21,583 nt of DNA from Anaerolineae bacterium (GTDB lineage Bacteria > Chloroflexota > Anaerolineae > JACIWR01), in contig JAGGZG010000015.1 of assembly GCA_021162125.1 (NCBI GenBank), positions 1 through 21,583 of the forward strand, read 5' to 3'. The notes beneath the pieces are model-generated. The model saw only the letters and a program-made list of their open reading frames with translations. It was not told the DNA's origin and made no database searches. Position numbers and translations under genes: made by a program. This document shows, one piece after another, positions 14,028 through 21,444 of the stretch. Within the stretch, counting starts at the first letter, position 1. Each line of letters starts with the position of its first letter.

Positions 14028-14975
14028 CTACGGCACGATGTGTGTGCCGGTCTCGCCAGCCAGGGCGCGCTCAATATTCTCCGGGTTGGTGATGATCGCT
14101 TCCTTGCCACCTGCCTCCAGGAACCAGATGACGGCCTGAATCTTGGGCAACATCGAGCCTTTGGCGAAGTGACCTTCCTCCATGTAGCGCTTGGCCTCCG
14201 CCACGGTCATGCGATCAATGGGCCGCTGATCCGGCTTACCGAAATTCAGGTAGACCTTCTCCACCGCCGTGGAAATCAGGAACAGATCGGCGTTGATACT
14301 CCGCGCCAAGAGGCTGCTGGCATAGTCTTTATCAATCACCGCCGCCACGCCGACCAAATTGCCGTCCTCGTCTTCGATCACCGGGATGCCACCCCCACCG
14401 ACGGTGATCACCACAAACCCGGCATTGATGAGCTCCTGCACAGCGTCGCGCTCGATCACCTGCCGAGGCAGGGGTGAGGGCACCACCCGCCGCCAGCCAC
14501 GGCCGGCGTCCTCGATCACGTTCCAGCCCTCGGTGTCTCGCCGATGCAGAGCCTCCTCCTGGCTCATGAAGGAGCCGATGGGTTTGGAGGGATTCTGAAA
14601 AGCGGGATCGTCGCGGTCCACCAAGACCTGGGTGACCACGGTGGCTGCCTGCTTGTCCATCCCCCGCTGGCGGAATTCGTTGTACAGATTCTGCTGAAGC
14701 ATGTAGCCAATGGCTCCCTGGGTATCGGCCCCGCAGAAGTCCAGGGGCACCTCATGCAGTTCGTGTCGAGCCAACTCTGAACGCCGTAAAATGAATCCCA
14801 CCTGTGGGCCGTTCCCGTGGCCGATGGCCACGTCCCACCCTTGTTCGATCATCCCCGCGATGTGCACACAAGTCTCGTGGGCGGCGGCATATTGGTCTGG
14901 CACACTCTTGTGATCCTTGTCCTTGATCAGAGAATTGCCCCCGATGGCAACTACTGCGACTTTCTTCGTCGTCAT
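14028..14975 (-). CDS. arcC: Carbamate kinase
   Basis: This 315-aa cytoplasmic enzyme interconverts carbamoyl phosphate + ADP and carbamate + ATP. Family motifs are AIGGNSLI (10-17), GHGNGPQVG (52-60), VGGGGIPVIED, IDKDYASSLLA and FAKGSMLPKIQA. The length is typical for ArcC. AGGAG lies 9 nt upstream of the ATG on the minus strand. No arginine deiminase, ornithine carbamoyltransferase or purine/allantoin genes adjoin it, so its pathway partner lies elsewhere. It is separated by 154 nt from the upstream hepT gene on the same strand, where an AGGCT/AGCCT hairpin (15048-15079) is the only structure seen. Confidence 0.96.
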   Translation of the reverse strand: MTTKKVAVVAIGGNSLIKDKDHKSVPDQYAAAHETCVHIAGMIEQGWDVAIGHGNGPQVGFILRRSELARHELHEVPLDFCGADTQGAIGYMLQQNLYNEFRQRGMDKQAATVVTQVLVDRDDPAFQNPSKPIGSFMSQEEALHRRDTEGWNVIEDAGRGWRRVVPSPLPRQVIERDAVQELINAGFVVITVGGGGIPVIEDEDGNLVGVAAVIDKDYASSLLARSINADLFLISTAVEKVYLNFGKPDQRPIDRMTVAEAKRYMEEGHFAKGSMLPKIQAVIWFLEAGGKEAIITNPENIERALAGETGTHIVP

Positions 14976-15129
14976 TCTGTTACACTCCTGTTCTCATGTG
15001 ATGTTACCGAAGGCAGGGTTGCACACGGGCACCCCTGTCTGGCTAATTAGGCTATGCTATGATCGAGCCTCTCCTGGCACGAGCAATGACAGGTTAGCGG
15101 CCGCTACTCGTGTGCCACTGAAATTGCCC

Positions 15130-15471
15130 TTACTCATTCCGCAGGATTTCTTCTATCCGTGAGGCAACGTCAGGTAGCTCGGCTGTGATGATATACCAAA
15201 TAATGTCAAGGTTTACACCGAAATAGTGATGGATCAATCTGTCCCTCACACCGGCCATGCCTTTCCAGGAAATATCGGGATACTTGGCACGCAGTTCGCT
15301 GGATAAGTTTTTAGTGGCCTCACCGATGATTTCCAGATTACGAATGACCGCATCCTGCGTTCTGGTGTCCGCCAGAAATGCTTCATACGTCATCGTGGTC
15401 GTGTAAACCGTTATCCGACGCACGGCTTCTTGAATGTCCCTCAGGTAATCTCTATCTGCTCTCTCAGACAT
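15130..15471 (-). CDS. hepT: HepT-like ribonuclease toxin (HEPN/DUF86)
   Basis: This 113-aa protein is the toxin of a type VII-like MntA-HepT module. HepT proteins are HEPN-fold RNases that cleave RNA in the host cell. The motif RX4HXY is intact as RDRLIHHY (Arg76, His81, Tyr83); the Tyr is the residue AMPylated by MntA in studied systems. The start at 15471 (MSERADRDYLRD) matches the usual family N-terminus. A longer in-frame start at 15510 would extend it into the antitoxin gene. It overlaps the end of mntA by 8 nt, so the two are translationally linked with the antitoxin made first. Confidence 0.9.
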   Translation of the reverse strand: MSERADRDYLRDIQEAVRRITVYTTTMTYEAFLADTRTQDAVIRNLEIIGEATKNLSSELRAKYPDISWKGMAGVRDRLIHHYFGVNLDIIWYIITAELPDVASRIEEILRNE

Positions 15472-15769
15472 ACACGATGTTCTCCTCAATGTCCTTGGCG
15501 ACGCGAGCAATTCTAATCCCTTGGATGCCAGCGTGAGTCAGCACATCAACCTTTTTGCCCAGTAGGCGCTCAAGATATTCAGTAAACTCAATGAATCTGA
15601 AGCCTATGGGACGCTCAAATTCCACCACAATATCAATATCACTTGCCTCGTTGGGGACACCTCTTGCATACGACCCAAACAAACCTATCTTTTTGACGCC
15701 GTATTCGGCAACAAGATATGGGTACTCTTCTCGGAGTAAATCCGCTATCTCTGCTTTCGTTAACATCAT
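15464..15769 (-). CDS. mntA: MntA-like nucleotidyltransferase antitoxin
   Basis: This 101-aa minimal nucleotidyltransferase has the exact GSX10DXD active-site motif (Gly32-Ser33, Asp44, Asp46 in GSYARGVPNEASDID). Family members silence HepT by transferring AMP units to its RX4HXY tyrosine, and the paired toxin gene follows with an 8-nt overlap. Two consecutive ATGs (15769 and 15766) are possible starts. GGAG lies 4 nt before the first and 7 nt before the second. Both catalytic motifs of the pair are intact, so the module is probably functional. Confidence 0.92.
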   Translation of the reverse strand: MMLTKAEIADLLREEYPYLVAEYGVKKIGLFGSYARGVPNEASDIDIVVEFERPIGFRFIEFTEYLERLLGKKVDVLTHAGIQGIRIARVAKDIEENIVYV

Positions 15770-16023
15770 TGACTCCTACTCAATGCACACTTGTCACGCG
15801 CCGCCGTCGCGGTAGGACTGCTGGTTACTCAACAGCCCTCACACAGACTTGTACTGAATGGTTCGACCCTTCGGGGAGCATTACGCATTTCTTACAGGGT
15901 CAGAGGAGTGAGCGCTGGTTGAGTAGCTGAAGGCGTTGGGCTTGCTTCGCGCTTCAGAATGACAGTTCTCCCGCCAGGAGATAAGAGCAACTATATTCAT
16001 TATAAATCAGCCCTACGATTCTG
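15770..16023. other. Gene-free gap between mntA and fmt
   Basis: No ORF with a plausible ribosome-binding site was found. A loose inverted repeat joins TACTCAACAGC (15826-15836) and GCTGGTTGAGTA (15914-15925, one extra base). This gap should hold the mntA promoter on the minus strand, but no clear -35/-10 pair was seen. Confidence 0.4.
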
Positions 16024-16962
16024 TCAAAACCCCAGACGCGAGCCCACGAACCCATGTCGGCCCCGCAGAAAATCGCTGATGTTCATTGCCCGCCGTCCAG
16101 CGAGCTGCACCTCCAAGAGCAGTAACGCGCCTTTGCCGGTGGCTACCGCCGTACCTTCCGGCAGGGCGATGACCTGACCAGGCGGCTGGGGGCCGTGCCA
16201 GTCCATCAGCGATGCCGCGCGCAACACCTTGAGCCGCTGGCCGCGCCAGGTAGTATATGCTCCCGGCCAGGGATTGTAGGCCCGCACCCGTCGTTCCAGT
16301 TCGATGGCCGGGCGCGACCAGTCCAACCGTCCCTCCTCCTTGCGCAGCGGCCGGCACATCGTGGCCTGACTGTGATCCTGGGGGCGGGGCTGAATCTCCC
16401 CGGCCAGCCAGCGGGGCAGAGTGGCGATCAACAGGTCAGCGCCCAGGGTGGCCAGCCGCTCGGTGAGCGAGCCCGTCGTGTCCTCGGGACGGATGGGCAG
16501 AGAAACCTGGGCCAGGATGGGGCCGGTGTCCATCCCCTCGTCCAGGAGCATGATCGTCACCCCCGTCTCCTCGTCACCGGCCAGGATGGCCGCCGGGATA
16601 GGGGCTGCACCCCGCCAGCGGGGGAGCAGGGAGGCGTGGACGTTCAGACAGCCCCGCGACGGGATGGCGAGCACGTCAGGGCTGAGTATCTGCCCGAAGG
16701 CCGCGACCACGATGACCGTGGGCGACAGTGCGCGTAGTTTCTCCACGGCCTCGGGGTCACGGAGCGTCCGTGGCTGCCAGACCGGCAATCCGTGGGCCAG
16801 GGCTGCTTCTTTCACAGCAGGGGCAGCCAGCCGACGTCCCCGCCCTGCAGGACGGTCGGGCTGAGTCACCACGCAGACCAGCTCGTAGCTCCCCTGAGCG
16901 ACGAGTGCTTCCAAGGCGGGTACGGCAAAGGAGGGTGTGCCCATGAATACGATCCGTTCCAT
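16024..16962 (-). CDS. fmt: Methionyl-tRNA formyltransferase
   Basis: This 312-aa enzyme formylates initiator Met-tRNA using 10-formyl-tetrahydrofolate. The N-terminal catalytic domain has MGTPSFAVPALEAL (7-20), the SLLPRWRGAAPI motif (111-122) with Asn107 and His109 just before it, and catalytic Asp145 in DEGMDTGPI. The C-terminal OB-like domain (about 210-312) shows RAYNPWPGA. It begins 3 nt after the stop of the secreted GH99-like gene, and its GGGAA ribosome-binding region lies inside that gene's last codons, so the two are co-transcribed. No peptide deformylase gene, the usual partner, is adjacent. Confidence 0.97.
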   Translation of the reverse strand: MERIVFMGTPSFAVPALEALVAQGSYELVCVVTQPDRPAGRGRRLAAPAVKEAALAHGLPVWQPRTLRDPEAVEKLRALSPTVIVVAAFGQILSPDVLAIPSRGCLNVHASLLPRWRGAAPIPAAILAGDEETGVTIMLLDEGMDTGPILAQVSLPIRPEDTTGSLTERLATLGADLLIATLPRWLAGEIQPRPQDHSQATMCRPLRKEEGRLDWSRPAIELERRVRAYNPWPGAYTTWRGQRLKVLRAASLMDWHGPQPPGQVIALPEGTAVATGKGALLLLEVQLAGRRAMNISDFLRGRHGFVGSRLGF

Positions 16963-16965
16963 CTT

Positions 16966-18330
16966 TCATTCCCTTCCTTTCCGCCCTCTGTGGGATTTGG
17001 CCATTGGAACTCGCTTGACCAGGACAGCGAGCCCCATGGCCAGCAGCGCCGCTGAGGCAGGGCAGGTACTTGTTCCCCCTGATGGGGCTGGCAGGTCGGC
17101 AGCCGTCGGAAGAGGAGTGACCGTCGGCGGGGCCGGTGTGGGCGACGGGGCATGCGTAGCCGTCGAGGTCAGTGTTGCTACGGGCGTCGGGGTGATGGTT
17201 GGCGAAGGGGTGAGCGTAGCCGTCGCCGTGGGGGCTGGCGTGGTCGTGGCCGTCGGCGATGGTGTGGCGGTGGGCGTATCCACGGGTGGAGGAGGGGTCG
17301 GCGTGGTGGTGGGAATGGCCGTCGCTGTCGGCGTGGCTTCTGTCACAGGGCCGGCCGCCGATTTGTAGCGAGCTGCTTCCTGGGCGGTGATGTCCAGGTA
17401 CAGGTTGCCGTAGCTCACGCTGGGCTCGATCATCGTGCCCTCAACCCACTCGTTGAAACTGGTGATGACCACCAGGTCGGGCGAGCTGGCGATGGCTGCC
17501 TGCCAGGTCTCGCGGTAGTACGCTCCGTTCTGCCGGTCGTGGCGATAGGTGTGCTCCCGGCCGGGAGCGCGGGTGTCGTCGTAGCCGGGCATCGCCGTGG
17601 CCACCCATAACTTGTGCGTGCCATGAGTGGCATTGTACTCACGCACGCGCCCACCCCAGCGTGACAAAGTGTAACCCACGTCCGCCGGCGGGTCCCAGGT
17701 GACGTTGTACAGGTGCAGCCCGTCGAACACGGCCAGGTAGGCGAGGTCCACTCCCTCGGCGATCCACAGGCTGTTGTGGTCTGGGTCTACCTCGGCGCGG
17801 ATGGCCTGCCAGGTGTCCACAGAAAAGCGCTGCTGCCGCCAGAAGAAGATCAGCGGTTTGCCCTCGTAGCGTAGGAAGGCGGGGTGTTGGGCGTGGACGG
17901 TCAACACGTAGCGCAGCGCGGCACTGACGTCGCCAGCGCTGTGCAGAAATGGCGAAGCCCCTAAGTCCACGTCCACGGTGGCCTGCAGTCCCTTCTCCTG
18001 AGCCACGTCCAGCAGGGTACGGAAGTTGGTCTCGGTCTGGTTATTCTCCACCTGCGGACCGTACCAGGAGACCACGAAAGCGTCAATCCCTGCTGCCCGT
18101 GCCTGATCCACGTGGCGTTCGATGGTCGCTCGATCACGGGAGTTGTAGGGGATGGCGGGCAGGTCAGGAACCTTGTCCGCCGTCCACTGCCCGGTGTCGT
18201 ACCAGGTGTAGTAGAAAGCCAGCACCGGTCGTTGATCCTGCGCGGTGGCTGGGCGGGGCTGGACGATGATCAGGAACGCCAACGTTACCACGATCAGACA
18301 GCGGGCCATCAGGTCGCGTTGAAGGTGCAT
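16966..18330 (-). CDS. Secreted GH99-like (endo-alpha-mannosidase-like) protein with Thr/Pro linker and C-terminal membrane anchor
   Basis: This 454-aa exported protein has a signal peptide (about 1-30). A GH99/GH71-type TIM-barrel region follows (about 35-320), with VLAFYYTWYDTGQW (36-49), DAFVVSWYGP (83-92), KPLIFFW (158-164) and ITSFNEWVEGTMIEPS (289-304). A Thr/Pro-rich linker (about 331-415) leads to a C-terminal hydrophobic segment and a basic tail (KRVPMAKSHRGRKGRE). This resembles a cell-surface glycan-acting enzyme tethered at its C-terminus. Known GH99 enzymes cut mannose-rich glycans; the actual substrate here is unknown. The start at 18330 has AAGGAGG just upstream, and the longer reading from 18501 has no signal peptide at its front. 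fmt follows directly. Confidence 0.87.
   Translation of the reverse strand: MHLQRDLMARCLIVVTLAFLIIVQPRPATAQDQRPVLAFYYTWYDTGQWTADKVPDLPAIPYNSRDRATIERHVDQARAAGIDAFVVSWYGPQVENNQTETNFRTLLDVAQEKGLQATVDVDLGASPFLHSAGDVSAALRYVLTVHAQHPAFLRYEGKPLIFFWRQQRFSVDTWQAIRAEVDPDHNSLWIAEGVDLAYLAVFDGLHLYNVTWDPPADVGYTLSRWGGRVREYNATHGTHKLWVATAMPGYDDTRAPGREHTYRHDRQNGAYYRETWQAAIASSPDLVVITSFNEWVEGTMIEPSVSYGNLYLDITAQEAARYKSAAGPVTEATPTATAIPTTTPTPPPPVDTPTATPSPTATTTPAPTATATLTPSPTITPTPVATLTSTATHAPSPTPAPPTVTPLPTAADLPAPSGGTSTCPASAALLAMGLAVLVKRVPMAKSHRGRKGRE
17086..17340 (-). repeat. Low-complexity Thr/Pro-coding repeat
   Basis: Degenerate short repeats encode about 85 residues of T/P/A/S-rich linker (units such as TPTATPSPT) in the GH99-like protein. 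It is in frame with the gene and is not a CRISPR or tandem non-coding repeat. Confidence 0.85.
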
Positions 18331-18473
18331 CGAAGCCTCCTTGTAAAAATAGAAAAAGAAAACGAAACGAGACGTGGTTCCTCCTGGCCTCCAGCCGCGC
18401 CCCAATAATTCTCGTGGGCAATGGGTAGTTCGATAAATAGAGGTGAACTCGTGTGCCCAACCGGGACAAGCTG

Positions 18474-18482
18474 TGGTATAAT
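18474..18482 (+). promoter_or_regulatory. Extended -10 promoter for the V4R gene
   Basis: TGGTATAAT (18474-18482) is a perfect -10 with the TGN extension. There is no good -35 at the expected spacing. Transcription would start near 18489, about 35 nt before the ATG at 18524. Confidence 0.7.
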
Positions 18483-18523
18483 AAAGAGCGTAGCGCCGCA
18501 CGTAATTGAAGGGAGGAAATCAG

Positions 18524-19165
18524 ATGGACGAAAAGCGAATCCCAGCCCTGATTTTGCGCATTCTGTTCGACCAAGTGGATGAGATGATGGGCCATCACAG
18601 CTTGGTGATGCTCCTCAGGCAAGCAGGCCTGGAGCAGTACGTGGACGCTCTGCCCCCTCTCGACGAGTCTCCTTCCGTCACCGTTCCGGAGTACTCCCGT
18701 CTCCTGGCCCACATCTACGCGATATTCGGTGCGCGGGGGGCCAAGCCCCTGTTCCGCCGTGGGGGGAAGATGGCCGCCGCTGAGCTGCGCAAGCACCATC
18801 CAACGCGGTTCGCCATGGCCGGCACGGCCCTCAAACTCCTGCCCACTCACAAGCGGATGCAGATCGTTCTGGATCAACTGTGCAAGGAAGGCGAGGAGAT
18901 CTACGGCACGCCCCATCGTCTGGAAGAGAAGGATGGCGCTTTCGAACTAATTATGGAATCGTGCCCTTATTGCACCGAGATCATCAAGCAAACCGCGACC
19001 ACGGGACAGCCAATCATCAGACCCGTGTGCCACATCCCCGCCGCAGTCATCGGGGAAATGATGCAATGGGCCACTGGCGAGCCCCACTCCGTGGAAGAAG
19101 TGGAGTGCATGGCCCTCGGCGCACCGGCTTGCCGCTTCCGGGTGAGCAAGGCCGCTGTCTCTTAG
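18524..19165 (+). CDS. V4R (4-vinyl reductase) domain protein
   Basis: This 213-aa soluble protein has a C-terminal V4R domain. V4R is a small-molecule-binding fold found in sensors, in aromatic-degradation regulators and in tetrapyrrole-pathway proteins such as BchJ. Characteristic features are the cysteine-containing ESCPYC (145-150), Cys169 before HIPAAVIGEMMQWATG (170-185), and the closing ECMALGAPACRFRV (194-207). The N-terminal half (1-90) is helical and of unknown role. No kinase, GGDEF or HTH domain is attached, so this is a stand-alone V4R protein. The start at 18524 has GGGAGG 7 nt upstream. It is divergent from the GH99-like gene and convergent with rlmI; its ligand is unknown. Confidence 0.86.
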   Translation: MDEKRIPALILRILFDQVDEMMGHHSLVMLLRQAGLEQYVDALPPLDESPSVTVPEYSRLLAHIYAIFGARGAKPLFRRGGKMAAAELRKHHPTRFAMAGTALKLLPTHKRMQIVLDQLCKEGEEIYGTPHRLEEKDGAFELIMESCPYCTEIIKQTATTGQPIIRPVCHIPAAVIGEMMQWATGEPHSVEEVECMALGAPACRFRVSKAAVS

Positions 19166-19173
19166 AAGCCATC

Positions 19174-20361
19174 TCACAGCACCCGACACACCAGCCCTTT
19201 GAGGTACTGTGACTCGGGGAATGAGAGCAGCACGGGATGATCCGGCCCCTGCGACAGACGCTCGATGATTTGCACGTCCCGCCCGGCGTCCACACTGGCC
19301 CCAAAGACTATTTTCTGGAACAGGTCGGTGCTGATCTGTCCAGAGCAGGAGAAGGTGACGAGCACCCCTCCGGGCCGTAAGAGCTGCAAGGCCAGCAGGT
19401 TGATGTCTTTGTAGCCGCGTGCCGCCCGCTTCACCTGGGCCTGGGTGTGGGCGAACTTGGGCGGATCGAGGATCACGACATCGAAAAAACGCCCCTGGAC
19501 ACGGTAACGGCGCAGTACCTGGAATACGTCACCACGGACGAATTCGTCGTCGCGGGCGGCGCACCCATTGAGCGCCATGTTCCGCTGCGCCAGGTCCAGT
19601 GCCTCGGCGGAACTATCCACGTTGGTGATTTGGCCCGCGCCGACGGCGGCGGCGTACACAGCGAACCCACCGGTGTAGGCGAAGGCGTTGAGCACGGTCC
19701 GGCCCGGACAATAGACCTGCGCACGCCGCCGGTTCTCCCGCTGATCGAGGTAGAAACCGGTCTTTTGGCCTCGTTTGACGTCCACCCAGAAGCGGAGGCC
19801 GTTTTCCAGGATTTGCAGCAGGTCAGGAGGTTCCTCGCCCCACAGGCAACCTTCCTGGGAGGACAGTCCCTCTTTGGCCCGCATCTCCGCGTCGCAGCGC
19901 TCGTAGATTCCGCGCGGCCGGGCCAGTTCCGCCAACAGGGACACGATCTCCCCTTTGCGGACGTTCATTCCCAGGGTGAGGAACTGCACCACCAGAATAT
20001 CGCCGTAGCGATCCACGATCAGGCCGGGCAGCAGGTCCGCCTCGGCGTTGACCAGGCGATAGGCGGTGGTCGCCGGATCGCCGGCCAGGGCTCGTCGCCC
20101 GGTGATGGCCTGCGCCAGCCGCGCCCGCCAGAAATCACCGTCAATCGCCTGGTCCTGGTCCCAGGTCAGCAGGCGGACGGTGATCTGCGACCGCCGGTTA
20201 AGGGTGCCCCGGGCCAGGAAATTGCCCCCTGCGTCGCGCACGACGACGACGTCGCCGTCCTGGGCCTCTCCTTCGATGCGGGCAATGGCCCCGGAGAAGA
20301 TCCAGGGATGGTGTTGCAAGACCGGTCTGGCCCGCCCTTTTTTCAGGATCACCGTGGCCAC
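19174..20361 (-). CDS. rlmI: Class I SAM-dependent rRNA methyltransferase, RlmI type
   Basis: This 395-aa enzyme probably methylates a cytosine in 23S rRNA (m5C). It has an N-terminal PUA-like RNA-binding domain (about 1-75), a central domain with QKTGFYLDQRENRR (199-212), and a Rossmann methyltransferase domain with NAFAYTGGFAVYAA (225-238), the catalytic LDPPKF (298-303), and SCSG (338-341) with a candidate catalytic Cys339. The GTG at 20361 was chosen because GGGAGG lies 7 nt upstream and the promoter -10 lies about 30 nt upstream of it. The longer in-frame reading from 20523 would begin upstream of the transcription start. Its stop lies 8 nt from the convergent V4R stop, with no terminator between. 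Confidence 0.9.
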   Translation of the reverse strand: MATVILKKGRARPVLQHHPWIFSGAIARIEGEAQDGDVVVVRDAGGNFLARGTLNRRSQITVRLLTWDQDQAIDGDFWRARLAQAITGRRALAGDPATTAYRLVNAEADLLPGLIVDRYGDILVVQFLTLGMNVRKGEIVSLLAELARPRGIYERCDAEMRAKEGLSSQEGCLWGEEPPDLLQILENGLRFWVDVKRGQKTGFYLDQRENRRRAQVYCPGRTVLNAFAYTGGFAVYAAAVGAGQITNVDSSAEALDLAQRNMALNGCAARDDEFVRGDVFQVLRRYRVQGRFFDVVILDPPKFAHTQAQVKRAARGYKDINLLALQLLRPGGVLVTFSCSGQISTDLFQKIVFGASVDAGRDVQIIERLSQGPDHPVLLSFPESQYLKGLVCRVL

Positions 20362-20389
20362 GATTGCGCCTCCCAGCAGATATGGCGGT

Positions 20390-20418
20390 ATTATACCAGA
20401 TTTCCGACGTAACACCAA
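20390..20418 (-). promoter_or_regulatory. Promoter for rlmI
   Basis: On the minus strand TTGGTG (20413-20418) and TATAAT (20390-20395) are 17 nt apart, and the -10 has a TGG extension. The predicted transcript begins near 20383 and gives a short leader to the GTG start at 20361. Confidence 0.75.
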
Positions 20419-20562
20419 AGTAGGGGCGCAGTTGAATTGCGCTCTACGGCAGACCTGGCGTGAGCCTGCCGAACGCTTGGGCCGCGAACCAGCAGTAGTG
20501 ACGCGCTGGCATACGAGCTGCAAGGATTAGTGGGTGGAGCTTGCAGTGATGGAGGGGCAAAA

Positions 20563-21240
20563 ATGAGACGGCTGGTACTCGTTGCAAATGTGGTTATTCC
20601 CATTGCGATCATCAGCTTGTTCCTCGGCAGCGATGGCCGGGTTACGGCAGGCATCGCTGCGGCGAGGGATACATATCCTCAGATCTCCCCCTCCACGGTC
20701 AGTGCAACAGAGACGTTGACCCTGACTGCTCAGATCTATCTGCCGCTCGCGTGTAAAAACTTTCCCCTGGTTATACCAGAGGGTAAGTATCTGTTCGTCG
20801 AGTACTGGACGCACAGCGTGCTGGGTGTGAACTGCCCTATCTTATGTATTGATTTCCCCACCTACCACTTTGACCTACAGAGCGGCGAGCTCACCAGCTA
20901 CACCTCCAATCCGCCATTACTGGACGACGACGTTGGCTACATTGGCAGTGGCGAGAGCCTGGGAGGTGTTGGCATGGGAGCCAGCAGCCATCTGATCAGA
21001 ATCCAATGGTGCCCCTGGCCGGAGGATGGCATAACGTTGCGTTACGTGGACGAGACAGGGACTGTAACCCTGGAACGCGAGGGCGAGGTGATCGTCCTGG
21101 AAGCGAATGAAACCTGGGTAAGCGATGAGGAGACCGAGATATGGGATGGGATGGAGCCGGAATGTGTCGTGACCAGCACTCACTACATCACCAACTACGC
21201 CTTTCAAGACCGGGATAAGATTATCTACGCCTGGCCCTGA
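20563..21240 (+). CDS. Secreted protein of unknown function
   Basis: This 225-aa protein has an N-terminal hydrophobic export signal (about 4-24: LVLVANVVIPIAIISLFLG). A Thr/Ser-rich stretch follows, then IYLPLACKNF, a segment often placed just after the signal or linker in Chloroflexota exported proteins. The rest (about 75-225) is rich in aromatic and acidic residues and contains four to five cysteines (for example NCPILCID and the late PECVV), suggesting an extracellular beta-rich domain with disulfides. No known family is recognised. GGAGGGG precedes the ATG at 20563. No clear promoter was found in the 200 nt shared with the divergent rlmI gene. Confidence 0.8.
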   Translation: MRRLVLVANVVIPIAIISLFLGSDGRVTAGIAAARDTYPQISPSTVSATETLTLTAQIYLPLACKNFPLVIPEGKYLFVEYWTHSVLGVNCPILCIDFPTYHFDLQSGELTSYTSNPPLLDDDVGYIGSGESLGGVGMGASSHLIRIQWCPWPEDGITLRYVDETGTVTLEREGEVIVLEANETWVSDEETEIWDGMEPECVVTSTHYITNYAFQDRDKIIYAWP

Positions 21241-21271
21241 TGGAACGGGTGCGGGGGAAGCTGGGGTAGGT

Positions 21272-21312
21272 TTCCCCCCTGCGAGTGCGGCGCAGCGGGG
21301 GGGACTGAGGGG
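21272..21312. repeat. GC-rich 41-bp repeat, copy 1
   Basis: It begins TTCCCCCCTGCGAGTGCGG and ends GACTGAGGGG. It matches copy 2 (21378-21418) at 39 of 41 positions. The C-run and G-run at its ends can pair. A further inverted repeat, GGGGGGCG (21310-21317) with CGCCCCCC (21334-21341), lies between the copies. Confidence 0.85.
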
Positions 21313-21377
21313 GGGCGAGAGAGACGGCGCAGACGCCCCCCTCTAACTCCCCTCGTTTCACGGGGGGAGGACTTGGC

Positions 21378-21418
21378 TTCCCCCCTGCGAGCGCAGCGCA
21401 GCGGGGGGGACTGAGGGG
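21378..21418. repeat. GC-rich 41-bp repeat, copy 2
   Basis: It begins TTCCCCCCTGCGAGCGCAG, 106 bp after copy 1 and in the same orientation, with two substitutions (T/C and G/A). It ends 26 nt before the DUF559 start codon, so it lies in that gene's leader region. Confidence 0.85.
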
Positions 21419-21444
21419 AGGAAACCAATCCAGGAGCCATAACC

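Noticed and set aside
17086..17340. Repetitive tract resembling a repeat array
   Set aside because: It is an in-frame Thr/Pro linker of the GH99-like protein with irregular short units and no spacers, so it is not a CRISPR.
20362..20523. 54-residue N-terminal extension of the rlmI frame
   Set aside because: It contains the predicted promoter, and the family N-terminus starts at the GTG with a good ribosome-binding site.
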